Origin: an uncultured Aurantimonas sp.
GTDB taxonomy: Bacteria > Pseudomonadota > Alphaproteobacteria > Rhizobiales > Rhizobiaceae
Assembly (NCBI GenBank): GCA_947488615.1
Contig: CANKZU010000001.1
Span: 62,001 to 126,000 of the forward strand
Reading direction: 5' to 3'
DNA: 64,000 bases
Both the position numbers and the translations under genes were made by a program. Every line of letters starts with the position of its first letter. The first letter of the stretch is position 1. Positions 18,638-27,234 of this stretch are shown in pieces. Below the pieces are notes generated by a model. That model saw only the letters and a list, made by a program, of their open reading frames with translations, ran no database searches and was not told the DNA's origin.

Positions 18638-19636
18638 ATGAAATCACTTCTCACCTCCACCTTTCTCGCAGCAGCCTTATTCGGTTTCGCACCGAGCGCT
18701 TCGGCACAGGAAAGCTGCGAATTGACGATATCGAACATGAACTGGGCGTCCGCGGAGGTGCTAGCCGCGATCGACAAGTTCATCCTCGCCGAAGGATATG
18801 GCTGCGAGACGCGCCTGCTGCCCGGCGACACGATGCCCACTTTCGCGTCGATGACGGAAAAGCAGGAGCCGGACGTCGCCCCAGAGATGTGGGTCAATCA
18901 GTTCCGCGAGCAGATCGACAAGGCGGTCGAGGAAGGCACTGTCGTATTCGCGGCCGAGGCGCTGTCGGATGGCGGCGAGGAAGGCTGGTGGGTCCCGACC
19001 TACTTTGCCGAGGCGCATCCCGAGATCAAGACGGTCGGCGACGCGCTCGCACGTCCCGATCTCTTTCCGTCGACCGAGGACCCGTCCAAGGGCGCCTTCT
19101 ACAACTGTCCGTCGGGTTGGGGCTGTCAGATTACCACGGCCAATCTCTTCAAGGCCTATAAGGGCGAGGAAAAGGGCTTCGTGCTGATCGATACCGGTTC
19201 GGCCGCCGGCCTCGACGGCTCAATCGCCAAGGCCTACGAGAACAAGGAACCGTGGTTCGGTTACTATTGGGCGCCGACCGCCATCCTCGGCAAATACCCG
19301 ATGACGAAGCTTGCCTTCGACGCCGAGCACGACCCGGAGGAGTGGACCAGCTGCACCACGCAGGCCGATTGCGCCGATCCGAAGATCAACGCCTGGACCA
19401 AATCCGAGGTTTTCACGATCGTGACCCCGAACGTGGCCAAGGAATCCGAGGCCGCGGCGGAGTATCTCAACACCCGCTCCTGGGACAACGCCACCGTCAA
19501 CAAGCTGCTTGCCTGGAAGGAAGATCAGCAGGCGACAGGCGAGGACACGGCCTTCTACTTCCTCGAGAACAATGAGGACATCTGGTCGAATTGGGTTTCG
19601 CCGGAAGCAGCGGAAAAGATCAAGGAAGCGCTTTGA
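18638..19636 (+). CDS. Glycine betaine/choline-type ABC transporter substrate-binding protein
   Basis: A 332-residue periplasmic OpuAC-domain protein. A signal peptide (LLTSTFLAAALFGFAPSASAQ) ends near residue 24. Trp/Tyr-rich segments (MNWASAEVL, EMWVNQF, GWWVPTYF, FGYYWAPT) fit the aromatic box that binds trimethylammonium groups by cation-pi contacts. Cys pairs (NCPSGWGC, SCTTQADC) suggest disulfides. A permease and an ATPase follow after a strong terminator, which would favour production of excess binding protein. Glycine betaine, choline or a related betaine is the likely ligand; the exact one is not shown. Confidence 0.9.
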   Translation: MKSLLTSTFLAAALFGFAPSASAQESCELTISNMNWASAEVLAAIDKFILAEGYGCETRLLPGDTMPTFASMTEKQEPDVAPEMWVNQFREQIDKAVEEGTVVFAAEALSDGGEEGWWVPTYFAEAHPEIKTVGDALARPDLFPSTEDPSKGAFYNCPSGWGCQITTANLFKAYKGEEKGFVLIDTGSAAGLDGSIAKAYENKEPWFGYYWAPTAILGKYPMTKLAFDAEHDPEEWTSCTTQADCADPKINAWTKSEVFTIVTPNVAKESEAAAEYLNTRSWDNATVNKLLAWKEDQQATGEDTAFYFLENNEDIWSNWVSPEAAEKIKEAL

Positions 19637-19722
19637 TCCGCTTGGGATCGGCGTGTGTTGCGGACCGGTGGTTTGACGCCATCCGTCACGGCGGCTTGAT
19701 TTTAGCCGATCGATAAAACATG

Positions 19723-19755
19723 ACGGCCGCGGCGTCGCCGCGGCCGTTTCTTTTT
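19723..19755 (+). terminator. Intrinsic terminator after the substrate-binding protein gene
   Basis: An 11-bp perfect GC stem (19723-19733 with 19737-19747) with a 3-base loop is followed by TTCTTTTT. It lies 87 bp after the stop codon and 117 bp before the permease start. Partial read-through would lower permease/ATPase levels relative to the binding protein. Confidence 0.85.
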
Positions 19756-19863
19756 AGCGCATGTGACGAAGCCGCCTCAACAAGCCGGGCATACCTGGCT
19801 GATCGCGATCCATCCGGCCGAAGCCGGAGATCGAAAAAGGCGGACGTAAAGGAGACCTGACTT

Positions 19864-20751
19864 TTGGACTGGCTGACTGAATTTCCCCAGATAGGGGGGC
19901 GCAATCTGCGCCTCATGTCGCGGACGATCGATCAACAATATCGCGAGTTCTCGCGCGCTTTCGGCAACGATATCGAGGCGTTGTTTCGACCGCTTCTCGA
20001 CTTTCTCCTCTGGTTCGAGAAACTGCTGCTTCAGACCCCCTGGTGGATCGTCATCGCCGTTCTCGTCGCCATCGTCTGGTTCGCCAGCCGCTCCAAGGGC
20101 ATCACCGCAGGCACCTTCATCGCCCTGCTGTTGATCGGCATCTTCGGCATGTGGGAAGATACGATGCGCACGCTGTCGATCATCGTGGTGTGCACTTTGA
20201 TGTCGATCGTCGTCGGCCTGCCCATCGGCATCCTCATGTCGCGCTCCGACAAGGTCCAGGCAGTCATCAATCCGATTCTCGACGTGATGCAGACGATGCC
20301 GTCCTTCGTCTATCTCATCCCGATCGTCATGCTGCTCGGTATCGGCCTGATCCCCGGCCTGATCGTGGTGGTGATCTACGCCATGCCGCCGATCATCCGG
20401 CTGACCAATCTCGGCATTCGCCTGGTCGACAAGGAAGTGCTCGAGGCCGCCAACGCCTTCGGCTCGTCGAACTGGCAAAGGCTCACCCAAGTGCAGCTTC
20501 CTCTGGCCCTGCCCACCATCATGGCCGGCATCAACCAGACCATCATGATGGCCCTCGCCATGGTCGTCGTCGCCTCACTGATCGGCGTGCGCGGGCTCGG
20601 ACAGCCGGTGCTGCAGGCGATTACCAACCAGTATTTCACCCAAGGGGTGCTGAACGGCATGGCCATCGTGGCCATCGCCATCATCTTCGACCGCGCGAGC
20701 CAAGCCTATGGCAAGCGCCTCCAGCGTCACCGGGAGGCCGCCCATGGCTGA
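19864..20751 (+). CDS. Quaternary-amine ABC transporter permease (ProW/OpuAB type)
   Basis: A 295-residue permease with a long amphipathic N-terminus (residues 1-55) and about six membrane helices. The cytoplasmic EAA loop reads EAANAFGSSNWQRLTQVQLPLALPTI. The TTG at 19864 is chosen because AAAGGAGA lies about 10 bases upstream. Its stop codon overlaps the ATPase start by 8 bp. It forms the membrane channel of the importer with the flanking subunits. Confidence 0.91.
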   Translation: MDWLTEFPQIGGRNLRLMSRTIDQQYREFSRAFGNDIEALFRPLLDFLLWFEKLLLQTPWWIVIAVLVAIVWFASRSKGITAGTFIALLLIGIFGMWEDTMRTLSIIVVCTLMSIVVGLPIGILMSRSDKVQAVINPILDVMQTMPSFVYLIPIVMLLGIGLIPGLIVVVIYAMPPIIRLTNLGIRLVDKEVLEAANAFGSSNWQRLTQVQLPLALPTIMAGINQTIMMALAMVVVASLIGVRGLGQPVLQAITNQYFTQGVLNGMAIVAIAIIFDRASQAYGKRLQRHREAAHG

Positions 20752-21814
20752 TGTCGCCATCAAGATCCGCAATCTCTACAAGGTCTTCGGTCCCGACGAC
20801 AAAGCCATGGTGGAGAAGGTCCGCCAGGGCATGTCGAAGTCCGACCTGCTCGATCAGCATTCCCATGTCCTTGGCCTCAAGGACATCAACATGGACATGC
20901 TCGCGGGCGGCATTCAGGTCGTCATGGGCCTGTCCGGCTCCGGAAAATCCACGTTGATCCGGCACATCAACCGGCTGATCGAACCGTCCAGCGGCGAGAT
21001 CTTGATCGACGACGAGGACGTCCTCGCCATGTCCGACAAGCGGTTGCAGGATTTCCGCCGCCACAAGATCTCCATGGTCTTTCAGCGCTTCGGCCTGTTG
21101 CCGCACAAGACGGTCATCGACAATGTCGGCTACGGCCTGCACGTCATGGGAAAGTCGAAGGCCGAGCAGCACTCTGGCTCCATGCGCTGGATCGAGCGGG
21201 TGGGTCTGAAGGGCTACGAGGACAATTATCCGGCCCAGCTGTCCGGCGGCATGCAGCAGCGGGTTGGTCTCGCCCGCGCGCTCGCGACCGACGCTGACAT
21301 CCTGTTGATGGACGAAGCCTTCTCGGCGCTCGATCCGTTGATCCGCAACGACATGCAGTCGGTGCTGCTCGACCTGCAGGAAGAATTGCACAAGACCATC
21401 GTCTTCATCACCCACGATCTCGACGAGGCGCTGCGCCTGGGCGAGCGCATCGCGATTCTGCGGGACGGCGAGATCATCCAGCAGGGCACCGGGCAGGAAA
21501 TCGTCCTGAAGCCGGCCGACGACTACATCTCGTCCTTCGTCCGCGAAGTGAACCGGGGACGGGTCGTCCAGGTGGAAACGGTCATGGACCCGGCTCCCGC
21601 TGAAGGGGAGACGCCGGTAGGCGGCAGCCTGCCGGTCGAGAAGGGCACCATCCTCGAGGACGCCGCCCGGCGGATGAGTGAGGAAGGCGTGACCAATGCC
21701 CATGTCGTCAACGGCAGCGGCGCGCCGATTGGCACGCTGACCATGCGCGGTCTGATGGCTGCGATGGTGACGCCGGTCCTCAAGGACGCGCTCGACGCGA
21801 CCGACACCAGCTGA
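20744..21814 (+). CDS. Quaternary-amine ABC transporter ATPase (ProV/OpuAA type)
   Basis: A 356-residue ABC ATPase. Seen: Walker A GLSGSGKST, Q-loop VFQRFGLLPHKT, signature LSGGMQQRVGLARAL, Walker B ILLMDEAFSALDP and the H-loop ITHD. A linker is followed by a single CBS-like segment (residues about 285-345), as in osmosensing ProV/OpuAA subunits. The ATG at 20744 overlaps the permease stop codon. With one CBS-like repeat rather than two, ionic-strength sensing may be reduced. Confidence 0.92.
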   Translation: MADVAIKIRNLYKVFGPDDKAMVEKVRQGMSKSDLLDQHSHVLGLKDINMDMLAGGIQVVMGLSGSGKSTLIRHINRLIEPSSGEILIDDEDVLAMSDKRLQDFRRHKISMVFQRFGLLPHKTVIDNVGYGLHVMGKSKAEQHSGSMRWIERVGLKGYEDNYPAQLSGGMQQRVGLARALATDADILLMDEAFSALDPLIRNDMQSVLLDLQEELHKTIVFITHDLDEALRLGERIAILRDGEIIQQGTGQEIVLKPADDYISSFVREVNRGRVVQVETVMDPAPAEGETPVGGSLPVEKGTILEDAARRMSEEGVTNAHVVNGSGAPIGTLTMRGLMAAMVTPVLKDALDATDTS

Positions 21815-21997
21815 GGTCCCCGCGCCTTCGCGCGCCACATTTCCGCCCGCGCCGATCGTCGTGGCTTCGATCACGGGGCAGCGGTGTGCGCGCCCGGAGG
21901 GACCACTGGGCTGCGGCAATCGTAACGCTCAGCCGGGATTGGTCTGTGGTGGCACAGTTGGGACGGCTATCGCCCTGACGCGGCGGTGCGGATCCCG

Positions 21998-22231
21998 TCA
22001 GGCTGCTCGATCGGCGATCGTCGGCTGTCGGTCGTCAGCGCCAAACAGTAATTGGTAGCATTCGGCCAGCAGATCGAGATCGGTGGGCGCTTGTCGAATC
22101 AGGGCGTCCTCGATCTGCGCCGGGGTGTAACCCTCCGCGTACAGGGCTTGAACCGCAGCATGAACCATATCCGCCTGGTCAAGCCGCTTGGGTGCGCGAT
22201 CGAACATCATTTCCCCGTCTTCCGTTTCCAC
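21998..22231 (-). CDS. Hypothetical small protein
   Basis: A 77-residue acidic protein with two predicted helices (HAAVQALYAEGYTPAQIEDALIR and LDLLAECYQLLFG). The first resembles a UBA-like or HTH-like three-helix pattern, but no family is recognised. The frame opens at a GTG; an ATG-ATG pair seven codons later (METEDGE|MM) is an alternative. It is antisense to its neighbours and has its own space between the importer and the betaine methyltransferase. Confidence 0.5.
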   Translation of the reverse strand: METEDGEMMFDRAPKRLDQADMVHAAVQALYAEGYTPAQIEDALIRQAPTDLDLLAECYQLLFGADDRQPTIADRAA

Positions 22232-22515
22232 CGCGACGCAAGTTCGCGCGACGGTGATTCGCCTCGAACACCAGCTATTCTTACGAAATGAGGCTTTGGT
22301 AGAGCTTGCCGAGAAAATTGATGCAGTAGAAATGACTTAGCTGTGGAAAATGTCTCCCCAAGGGCAGCAGACCGCGCCTTTTCCCCCGCGCCCGGGAGGG
22401 GACGCAGGTCACGCTTGACATGATGACGCTCGCTTCGCAGGGGATGTGGGCGTTACCCTCTTCGCGAGGCGCATCGCCGACAGGCGACCCTCCGATCCCT
22501 TATGAGGAGGCCTCC

Positions 22516-23532
22516 ATGTCCGACCCGCTCAGCCGCCTGCTCGCGGAAAAAGGCGTCCTCCTCGCCGATGGCGCCACGGGGACCAACCTCTTCGAGGTGG
22601 GTCTGGAATCCGGCGAGGCCCCGGAGATGTGGCTCGAAAGCCACCCGGAACGGATCACGGCGCTGCATCAAGCCTTTGTCGACAACGGCGCCGACATCAT
22701 TCTCACCTGCTCCTTCGGGGCTAACCGCCACCGGCTCAAGCTGCATGAGGCGGCGGATCGCACGTATGACCTCAACCGCAAGGCCGCAAGGATCGCGCGC
22801 GCGGTTGCCGACGCTGCCGGCCGGACGATCATCGTTGCCGGGTCGGTCGGGCCGACGGGCGAGATCTTCGCCCCGCTCGGCGAGCTGTCCTATGAGGACG
22901 CGGTCGAGACCTTCCACGAACAGATCGCCGGCCTCAAGGAGGGCGGCGCCGATGTCGCCTGGATCGAGACCATGTCGGCGGCCGAAGAGGTTCGCGCCGC
23001 CGCCGAAGCGGCCATCGCCTGCGATATGCCCTATGTCTTCACCGGCTCGTTCGACAGCGCCGGTCGGACCATGATGGGCATCCACCCGAAGGATTTCCAT
23101 AAATCGGTCGAAGACCTCGCCGAAAAGCCACTCGCGATCGGAGCCAATTGCGGCGTCGGCGCCTCCGACATGCTGGCCACGGGTCTGGAACTGGGCATCG
23201 GCGACAGCGGCGCCGCGGTCGTGCTCAAGGCCAATTGCGGCATCCCGCGCTTCGTCGATGGCCAGACGGTCTATTCCGGAACGCCCGAGCAGATGGCAGA
23301 TTATACGCGCCTTGCGATCGATGTCGGCGCCCGCATTATCGGCGGCTGCTGTGGCACATCCCCCCACCATCTCGGCGCCATGCGCCATGCCATCGACACC
23401 CACAGCCAGCGAACGCGCCCGACCGTAGAAGAGATCGTCGGCACCGTCGGCCCGCTGGTCAACAAACCGGCTTCCGACGCGGCGAGGAATGGCACAGCGA
23501 CCTCCCGCGGCCGTCGCGGAAGCCGCGGCTGA
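22516..23532 (+). CDS. bmt: Betaine--homocysteine S-methyltransferase-like protein
   Basis: A 338-residue zinc-dependent methyltransferase barrel. The zinc ligands are visible in GANCGV and GGCCGTSPHH, preceded by LADGATGTNLFE and SFGANRHRL. Members of this rhizobial group transfer a methyl group from glycine betaine to homocysteine, giving dimethylglycine and methionine. The ATG at 22516 follows GAGGAGG. The C-terminus ends in an RG-rich tail (SRGRRGSRG). It could instead serve as an outlet for methyl groups from the corrinoid system; the neighbouring betaine importer favours betaine as donor. Confidence 0.85.
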   Translation: MSDPLSRLLAEKGVLLADGATGTNLFEVGLESGEAPEMWLESHPERITALHQAFVDNGADIILTCSFGANRHRLKLHEAADRTYDLNRKAARIARAVADAAGRTIIVAGSVGPTGEIFAPLGELSYEDAVETFHEQIAGLKEGGADVAWIETMSAAEEVRAAAEAAIACDMPYVFTGSFDSAGRTMMGIHPKDFHKSVEDLAEKPLAIGANCGVGASDMLATGLELGIGDSGAAVVLKANCGIPRFVDGQTVYSGTPEQMADYTRLAIDVGARIIGGCCGTSPHHLGAMRHAIDTHSQRTRPTVEEIVGTVGPLVNKPASDAARNGTATSRGRRGSRG

Positions 23533-23535
23533 CTG

Positions 23536-23775
23536 CTACCGCTTCCGACGCGCCACAGCGTCCGTCGCAGCCGCTGCGGGACGACAGAATATTTTGGGAT
23601 AGTCGCCGCCTCGCAGGAGTCGCGACCTGACGGCCGCGATCATACCAGCGCGCATGCAGCCGGCCAGGCCATTACTGGGCTCGGTGATCGCCACCCAATG
23701 CACCGAGGTCGCCTCTCGGCATTTTTCGACCGGCGTCGAGTTCAAGCAGATCGCAATAACAGCGAAGAATGGCAT
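23536..23775 (-). CDS. Small exported or membrane-tethered Cys-containing protein
   Basis: A 79-residue protein that begins with a short hydrophobic stretch (MPFFAVIAICL), then has three more cysteines (VEKCRE, AGCMRAGM, FCRP) and a basic end. The ATG at 23775 is preferred because GAGGGAGGG lies 8 bases upstream; the frame is open 36 codons further. It looks like a real, short, conserved-type hypothetical of the order, but no function is known. Its 3' end almost touches that of the convergent bmt gene. Confidence 0.62.
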   Translation of the reverse strand: MPFFAVIAICLNSTPVEKCREATSVHWVAITEPSNGLAGCMRAGMIAAVRSRLLRGGDYPKIFCRPAAAATDAVARRKR

Positions 23776-24040
23776 GACGGTGCCCTCCCTCAATGATCCA
23801 AAGATCAGGCGCCCTCCGGCGAGACTGGACGCCGAAGACCTGGAACCCGCACGTTCATTCATTACCCACCCCGACGAAAGCACATCTCCATTTGGGGGAG
23901 CGTGTATATTTTAAGTTGAAAGCAGTTAGTTTCTAATCATTTGCCGAATTTTCCTAGAGTTGCTTCTTCGCTAAGCAGGGCATATCGTCACGGACACGGT
24001 AAAAGTCGCGCGCACACTGATCCGGGAGGGAGGCGATTGC

Positions 24041-25150
24041 ATGGCTGCCAGCGCATCGGTCGTCGAGGACACCCTCTCCTGTCTTTACGGAAGCATCGAC
24101 GGCTCCAACTCCTGGGCCGACGCGATGTCCCGGGTCGCGGCGGCAACCGGGGCGGATCGCTTCACATTCAATTCCGTCGGACACGACGGATCCTTTCACC
24201 ACGACTCGGCACCCTTCGATCCGGAAGGCCTGCTCATGTTCGCCCAGGATTTCGCCGACAAGGATCTGCGCCTTCAGCGGATCGTGTCGCAGCGGCGTCG
24301 CGGACTGATCCACACTGGCGATGTGATGACCCCACAGGAAATCGCCCGGTGTCCGGTGCACAACGAATTCTACCGGCTGTTTCCCGAATGCTGGAATGCC
24401 TGCATCCTGGCGCTTGAGCATCTGGGAGGCATTACGGCACCGACAATTCAGCGCCGGGCCAGCAAAGGCCCCTTCGCTCCGGAGGAAACCCGGCTCCTGG
24501 AAGTCCTGGGGCCACACATCTGCCGCGTGGTCGAATTACAGGCCCTCGTGCCAGCCAGAACCTTGGGCGAGGACGGCATCGTTGCCGCTCTGGACGGCCT
24601 CGACGACGGCGTCATCATTTTCGACCAATCCGGTTTCGTCCTGCACATGAATGCGTCGGCGCGCGCGATCGTCGCGGCCAAGGATGGGCTTGAGCTGACC
24701 CGTGGGGTTCTGAGAGCCTCGCATCGCGATTCTCGACAGGTTCTGTTCGACATGATGGCTCGGACGCTTCGAGTCGCCGCGGGGCTCAGCTTCGATCTTC
24801 CGCGACCGATCGGATTGCGCCGCCACTCCAATGCGCGGCCGCTGATCGTGCGCGCCTTCGTTTCGCCGACGGGCAAGGACGCCAATCGGATCGGCGTGTT
24901 GAAGATTCAGGACCACTCGTCGTGGCAGGCGCCCACCGCCGAAACCGTGCGGGCCGCCACCGGCCTGACGCCGGCGGAGTCGCGTCTCGCCGTCGCGCTC
25001 CTTGAGGGCGAAAGCGTGATCGACTACGCCAGACGCGAGGGCCTGTCCGAGCACACCGCGCGGTCGCACCTCAAGCAGATCCGCTCCAAGCTCGGGGTCA
25101 CCCGACAGGCCAACGTCATCGCCGAGCTGGCTCGCCTCTTCGGGTCTTAG
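24041..25150 (+). CDS. LuxR-type HTH transcriptional regulator with sensor domain
   Basis: A 369-residue regulator. The first 200 residues look like a GAF-like sensor region; a PAS-like segment (DGLDDGVIIFDQSGFVLHMN) follows near residues 185-205. The C-terminal GerE/LuxR helix-turn-helix reads LTPAESRLAVALLEGESVIDYA, then LSEHTARSHLKQIRSKLGV. It is not an autoinducer-binding LuxR. Placed between bmt and the MttB-family gene, it is a candidate controller of methyl metabolism (inference). Confidence 0.87.
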   Translation: MAASASVVEDTLSCLYGSIDGSNSWADAMSRVAAATGADRFTFNSVGHDGSFHHDSAPFDPEGLLMFAQDFADKDLRLQRIVSQRRRGLIHTGDVMTPQEIARCPVHNEFYRLFPECWNACILALEHLGGITAPTIQRRASKGPFAPEETRLLEVLGPHICRVVELQALVPARTLGEDGIVAALDGLDDGVIIFDQSGFVLHMNASARAIVAAKDGLELTRGVLRASHRDSRQVLFDMMARTLRVAAGLSFDLPRPIGLRRHSNARPLIVRAFVSPTGKDANRIGVLKIQDHSSWQAPTAETVRAATGLTPAESRLAVALLEGESVIDYARREGLSEHTARSHLKQIRSKLGVTRQANVIAELARLFGS

Positions 25151-25293
25151 AGCATCGGATTGCCAAGACGGCATCGTAGCGGCGAACGACGTCAATTGTC
25201 GCGCAGCCCCTTCCATACCGCACGGTGGATTGTGGCGCCGACTTTCGCGGCGGCGTTTGCTTCGCTTGCGGCGGCCGGGTCCGCCTGCCCCTT

Positions 25294-26886
25294 TCAGGCG
25301 AAGGCGTCGGGCTCGGACTCCTTGCGCTTGGCGATGAAGCCGGCAAGCCCCTCGGCGATGCCGGGGTCGAGCGCGGGCGCCTCATAGGAATCGAGCCAGC
25401 GCCGGCAAAGCTGGTTGGCCCGGTTCTCGGCACGCAACGCGCCCTCGGCCGACCACTGCTCGAAGGAATTGTTGTCGGCGATGGACGAACGATAGAACGC
25501 CGTCTGGAAATTATCCTGGGTGTGCTGACAGCCGAGATAATGGCTGCCCGGTCCGACCTCGCGGATCGCCGACATGGCCTGGCCGTTTTCGGATAGGTCG
25601 ACCCCGCGCGCCATCGCCTGCATCATGCCGAGCTGGTCGCAATCCATGACGAACTTCTCGTAGCAGGCGGCAAGCCCACCCTCGAGCCAACCGGCGGAAT
25701 GCAGCACGAAATTAGTGCCCGCCAGCACTGTCGAGTTCAGCGTGTTGGCGCTCTCATAGGCCGCCTGGGCATCCGGCACCTTGGAGGCGCAGAGCGACCC
25801 ACCGGTGCGGAACGGCAAGCCGAGCCGGCGCGCCAGCTGCGCCGCGCCATAGGAGACCAGCGCCGGCTCGGGCGATCCGAAGGTCGGCGCGCCGGACTGC
25901 ATCGAGATCGACGAGGCGAAGGTGCCGAAGACGACCGGCGCGCCCGGCCGGCAAAGCTGGGTAAAGGCGGCGCCCGCCAGCACCTCGGCGAGCACCTGCG
26001 TCAAGGTGCCAGCGACCGTCACCGGGCTCATGGCGCCGGCCAGGATGAAGGGCGTGACGATGCAGGCCTGGTTCGCCCGGGCATAAACCTTGAGCGCACC
26101 GAGCATGGTGCCGTCGAAGGTCATCGGCGAGTTGGCGTTGATCAGATTGATGACAACGGTGTTCTGATCGACGAAATCCGAGCCGAACAGGATGCGGCAC
26201 ATTTCGACCGTGTCGGCGGCCCGCTCCGGCGCCGTCACCGAGCCCATGAACGGCTTGTCGGACAGCGTCATGTGCGCATGCACCATGTCGAGATGGCGCT
26301 TGTTGACGGGGATATCGACCGGCTCGCACACCGTGCCGCCCGAATGGTGGATCGACGGCGCCATATAGGCGAGCTTCACAATGTTGCGGAAATCCTCAAT
26401 CGTCGCGTAACGACGCACGCCGTCGAGGTCACGCACGAAGGGCGGCCCGTAGACCGGCGCGAACACCGTCGCCTTGCCGCCAATCTCGACCGAGTTCTCC
26501 GGATTTCGGGCGTGCTGGGTGAAAATCCGCGGCGCGGTCTTCAGGAGTTCGCGGCAAAGCCCCTTGGGAAAGCGTACCCGCTCTCCGGACACGTCGGCGC
26601 CCGCATCCTTCCACATCGCCAGCGCTTCCGCGTCGTCGCGAAATTCGATGCCGATCTCTTGAAGCACCGTGTCGGCGTTCGCCTCGATCAGGGCCAGACC
26701 TTCCTCGTCCAGCACCTCGTATTCCGGAAGCGCCCGACGAATATAGGCGAGCTTAGGTCCGGATCCGGTCTGGGTGCGGGCCGCGCGCCGGGCCGATGCG
26801 CCGCCGCCGCCGCGCCCACGCCGTCCGCCCCCCGCACCGTCTTCGGCTTCCATTGCCTCGGGGGCTTGTCCGGTCACGTCGCTCAT
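25294..26886 (-). CDS. MttB-family methyltransferase without pyrrolysine (MtgB-like)
   Basis: A 530-residue trimethylamine-methyltransferase-family protein that should transfer a methyl group from a quaternary amine to a corrinoid protein. The barrel is intact without an in-frame amber codon, so it belongs to the non-pyrrolysine branch whose known members demethylate glycine betaine, proline betaine or carnitine. Residues 19-38 form an Arg/Gly-rich extension (GGGRRGRGGGG, then ASARRAART). The ATG at 26886 follows AGGAGA. It is divergent from the corrinoid protein gene, its likely partner. Substrate identity is inferred from neighbours. Confidence 0.9.
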   Translation of the reverse strand: MSDVTGQAPEAMEAEDGAGGGRRGRGGGGASARRAARTQTGSGPKLAYIRRALPEYEVLDEEGLALIEANADTVLQEIGIEFRDDAEALAMWKDAGADVSGERVRFPKGLCRELLKTAPRIFTQHARNPENSVEIGGKATVFAPVYGPPFVRDLDGVRRYATIEDFRNIVKLAYMAPSIHHSGGTVCEPVDIPVNKRHLDMVHAHMTLSDKPFMGSVTAPERAADTVEMCRILFGSDFVDQNTVVINLINANSPMTFDGTMLGALKVYARANQACIVTPFILAGAMSPVTVAGTLTQVLAEVLAGAAFTQLCRPGAPVVFGTFASSISMQSGAPTFGSPEPALVSYGAAQLARRLGLPFRTGGSLCASKVPDAQAAYESANTLNSTVLAGTNFVLHSAGWLEGGLAACYEKFVMDCDQLGMMQAMARGVDLSENGQAMSAIREVGPGSHYLGCQHTQDNFQTAFYRSSIADNNSFEQWSAEGALRAENRANQLCRRWLDSYEAPALDPGIAEGLAGFIAKRKESEPDAFA

Positions 26887-27234
26887 CCGTCGTCTCCTGG
26901 CATTGTCCGCTTGGCGCCGGCCGCCTATGGCACCGTCCCGCACCGACATCCTCCCGCGAGCCTACGCGGCGATCATAGCCGATTGTAAAAGCACAAATCC
27001 CGCTCGCCGTTCCGGATGCGAAGATTGGTGACGCGCGAAGGATAGTCATCGGGCCTGGTCGGCGACCAAATCCATGGCGCGGACGTCGTTTTCGGCATCG
27101 GCAATGTCGCAGCCGGAAGATTTGCTCGCCGGTCTTTGCCCTAATCTCGATCATGATGCGGTGCGGTGTCGAAAAGAACGCCGGTGCCGTTCCCAACAAG
27201 GCCTTGGGAGAGGCCGCTGGCGAGGAGTGCCATC
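26887..27234. promoter_or_regulatory. 348-bp divergent control region between MttB-like and corrinoid protein genes
   Basis: No gene is seen. Both partner genes start outward from this region with good ribosome sites (AGGAGA for the left, GAGGAG for the right). No cobalamin riboswitch-like leader was recognised. It is the natural place for binding by the GbdR-like or LuxR-type regulators of the island (inference). Confidence 0.5.

Noticed and set aside
22232..22515. SAM or SAH riboswitch before bmt
   Set aside because: I looked for the known conserved cores and did not recognise one; the GGAGGCCTCC palindrome at the ribosome site is too tight to form a hairpin.
25294..26886. Pyrrolysine-containing trimethylamine methyltransferase
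   Set aside because: No in-frame TAG occurs in the gene and no pyl genes are seen.
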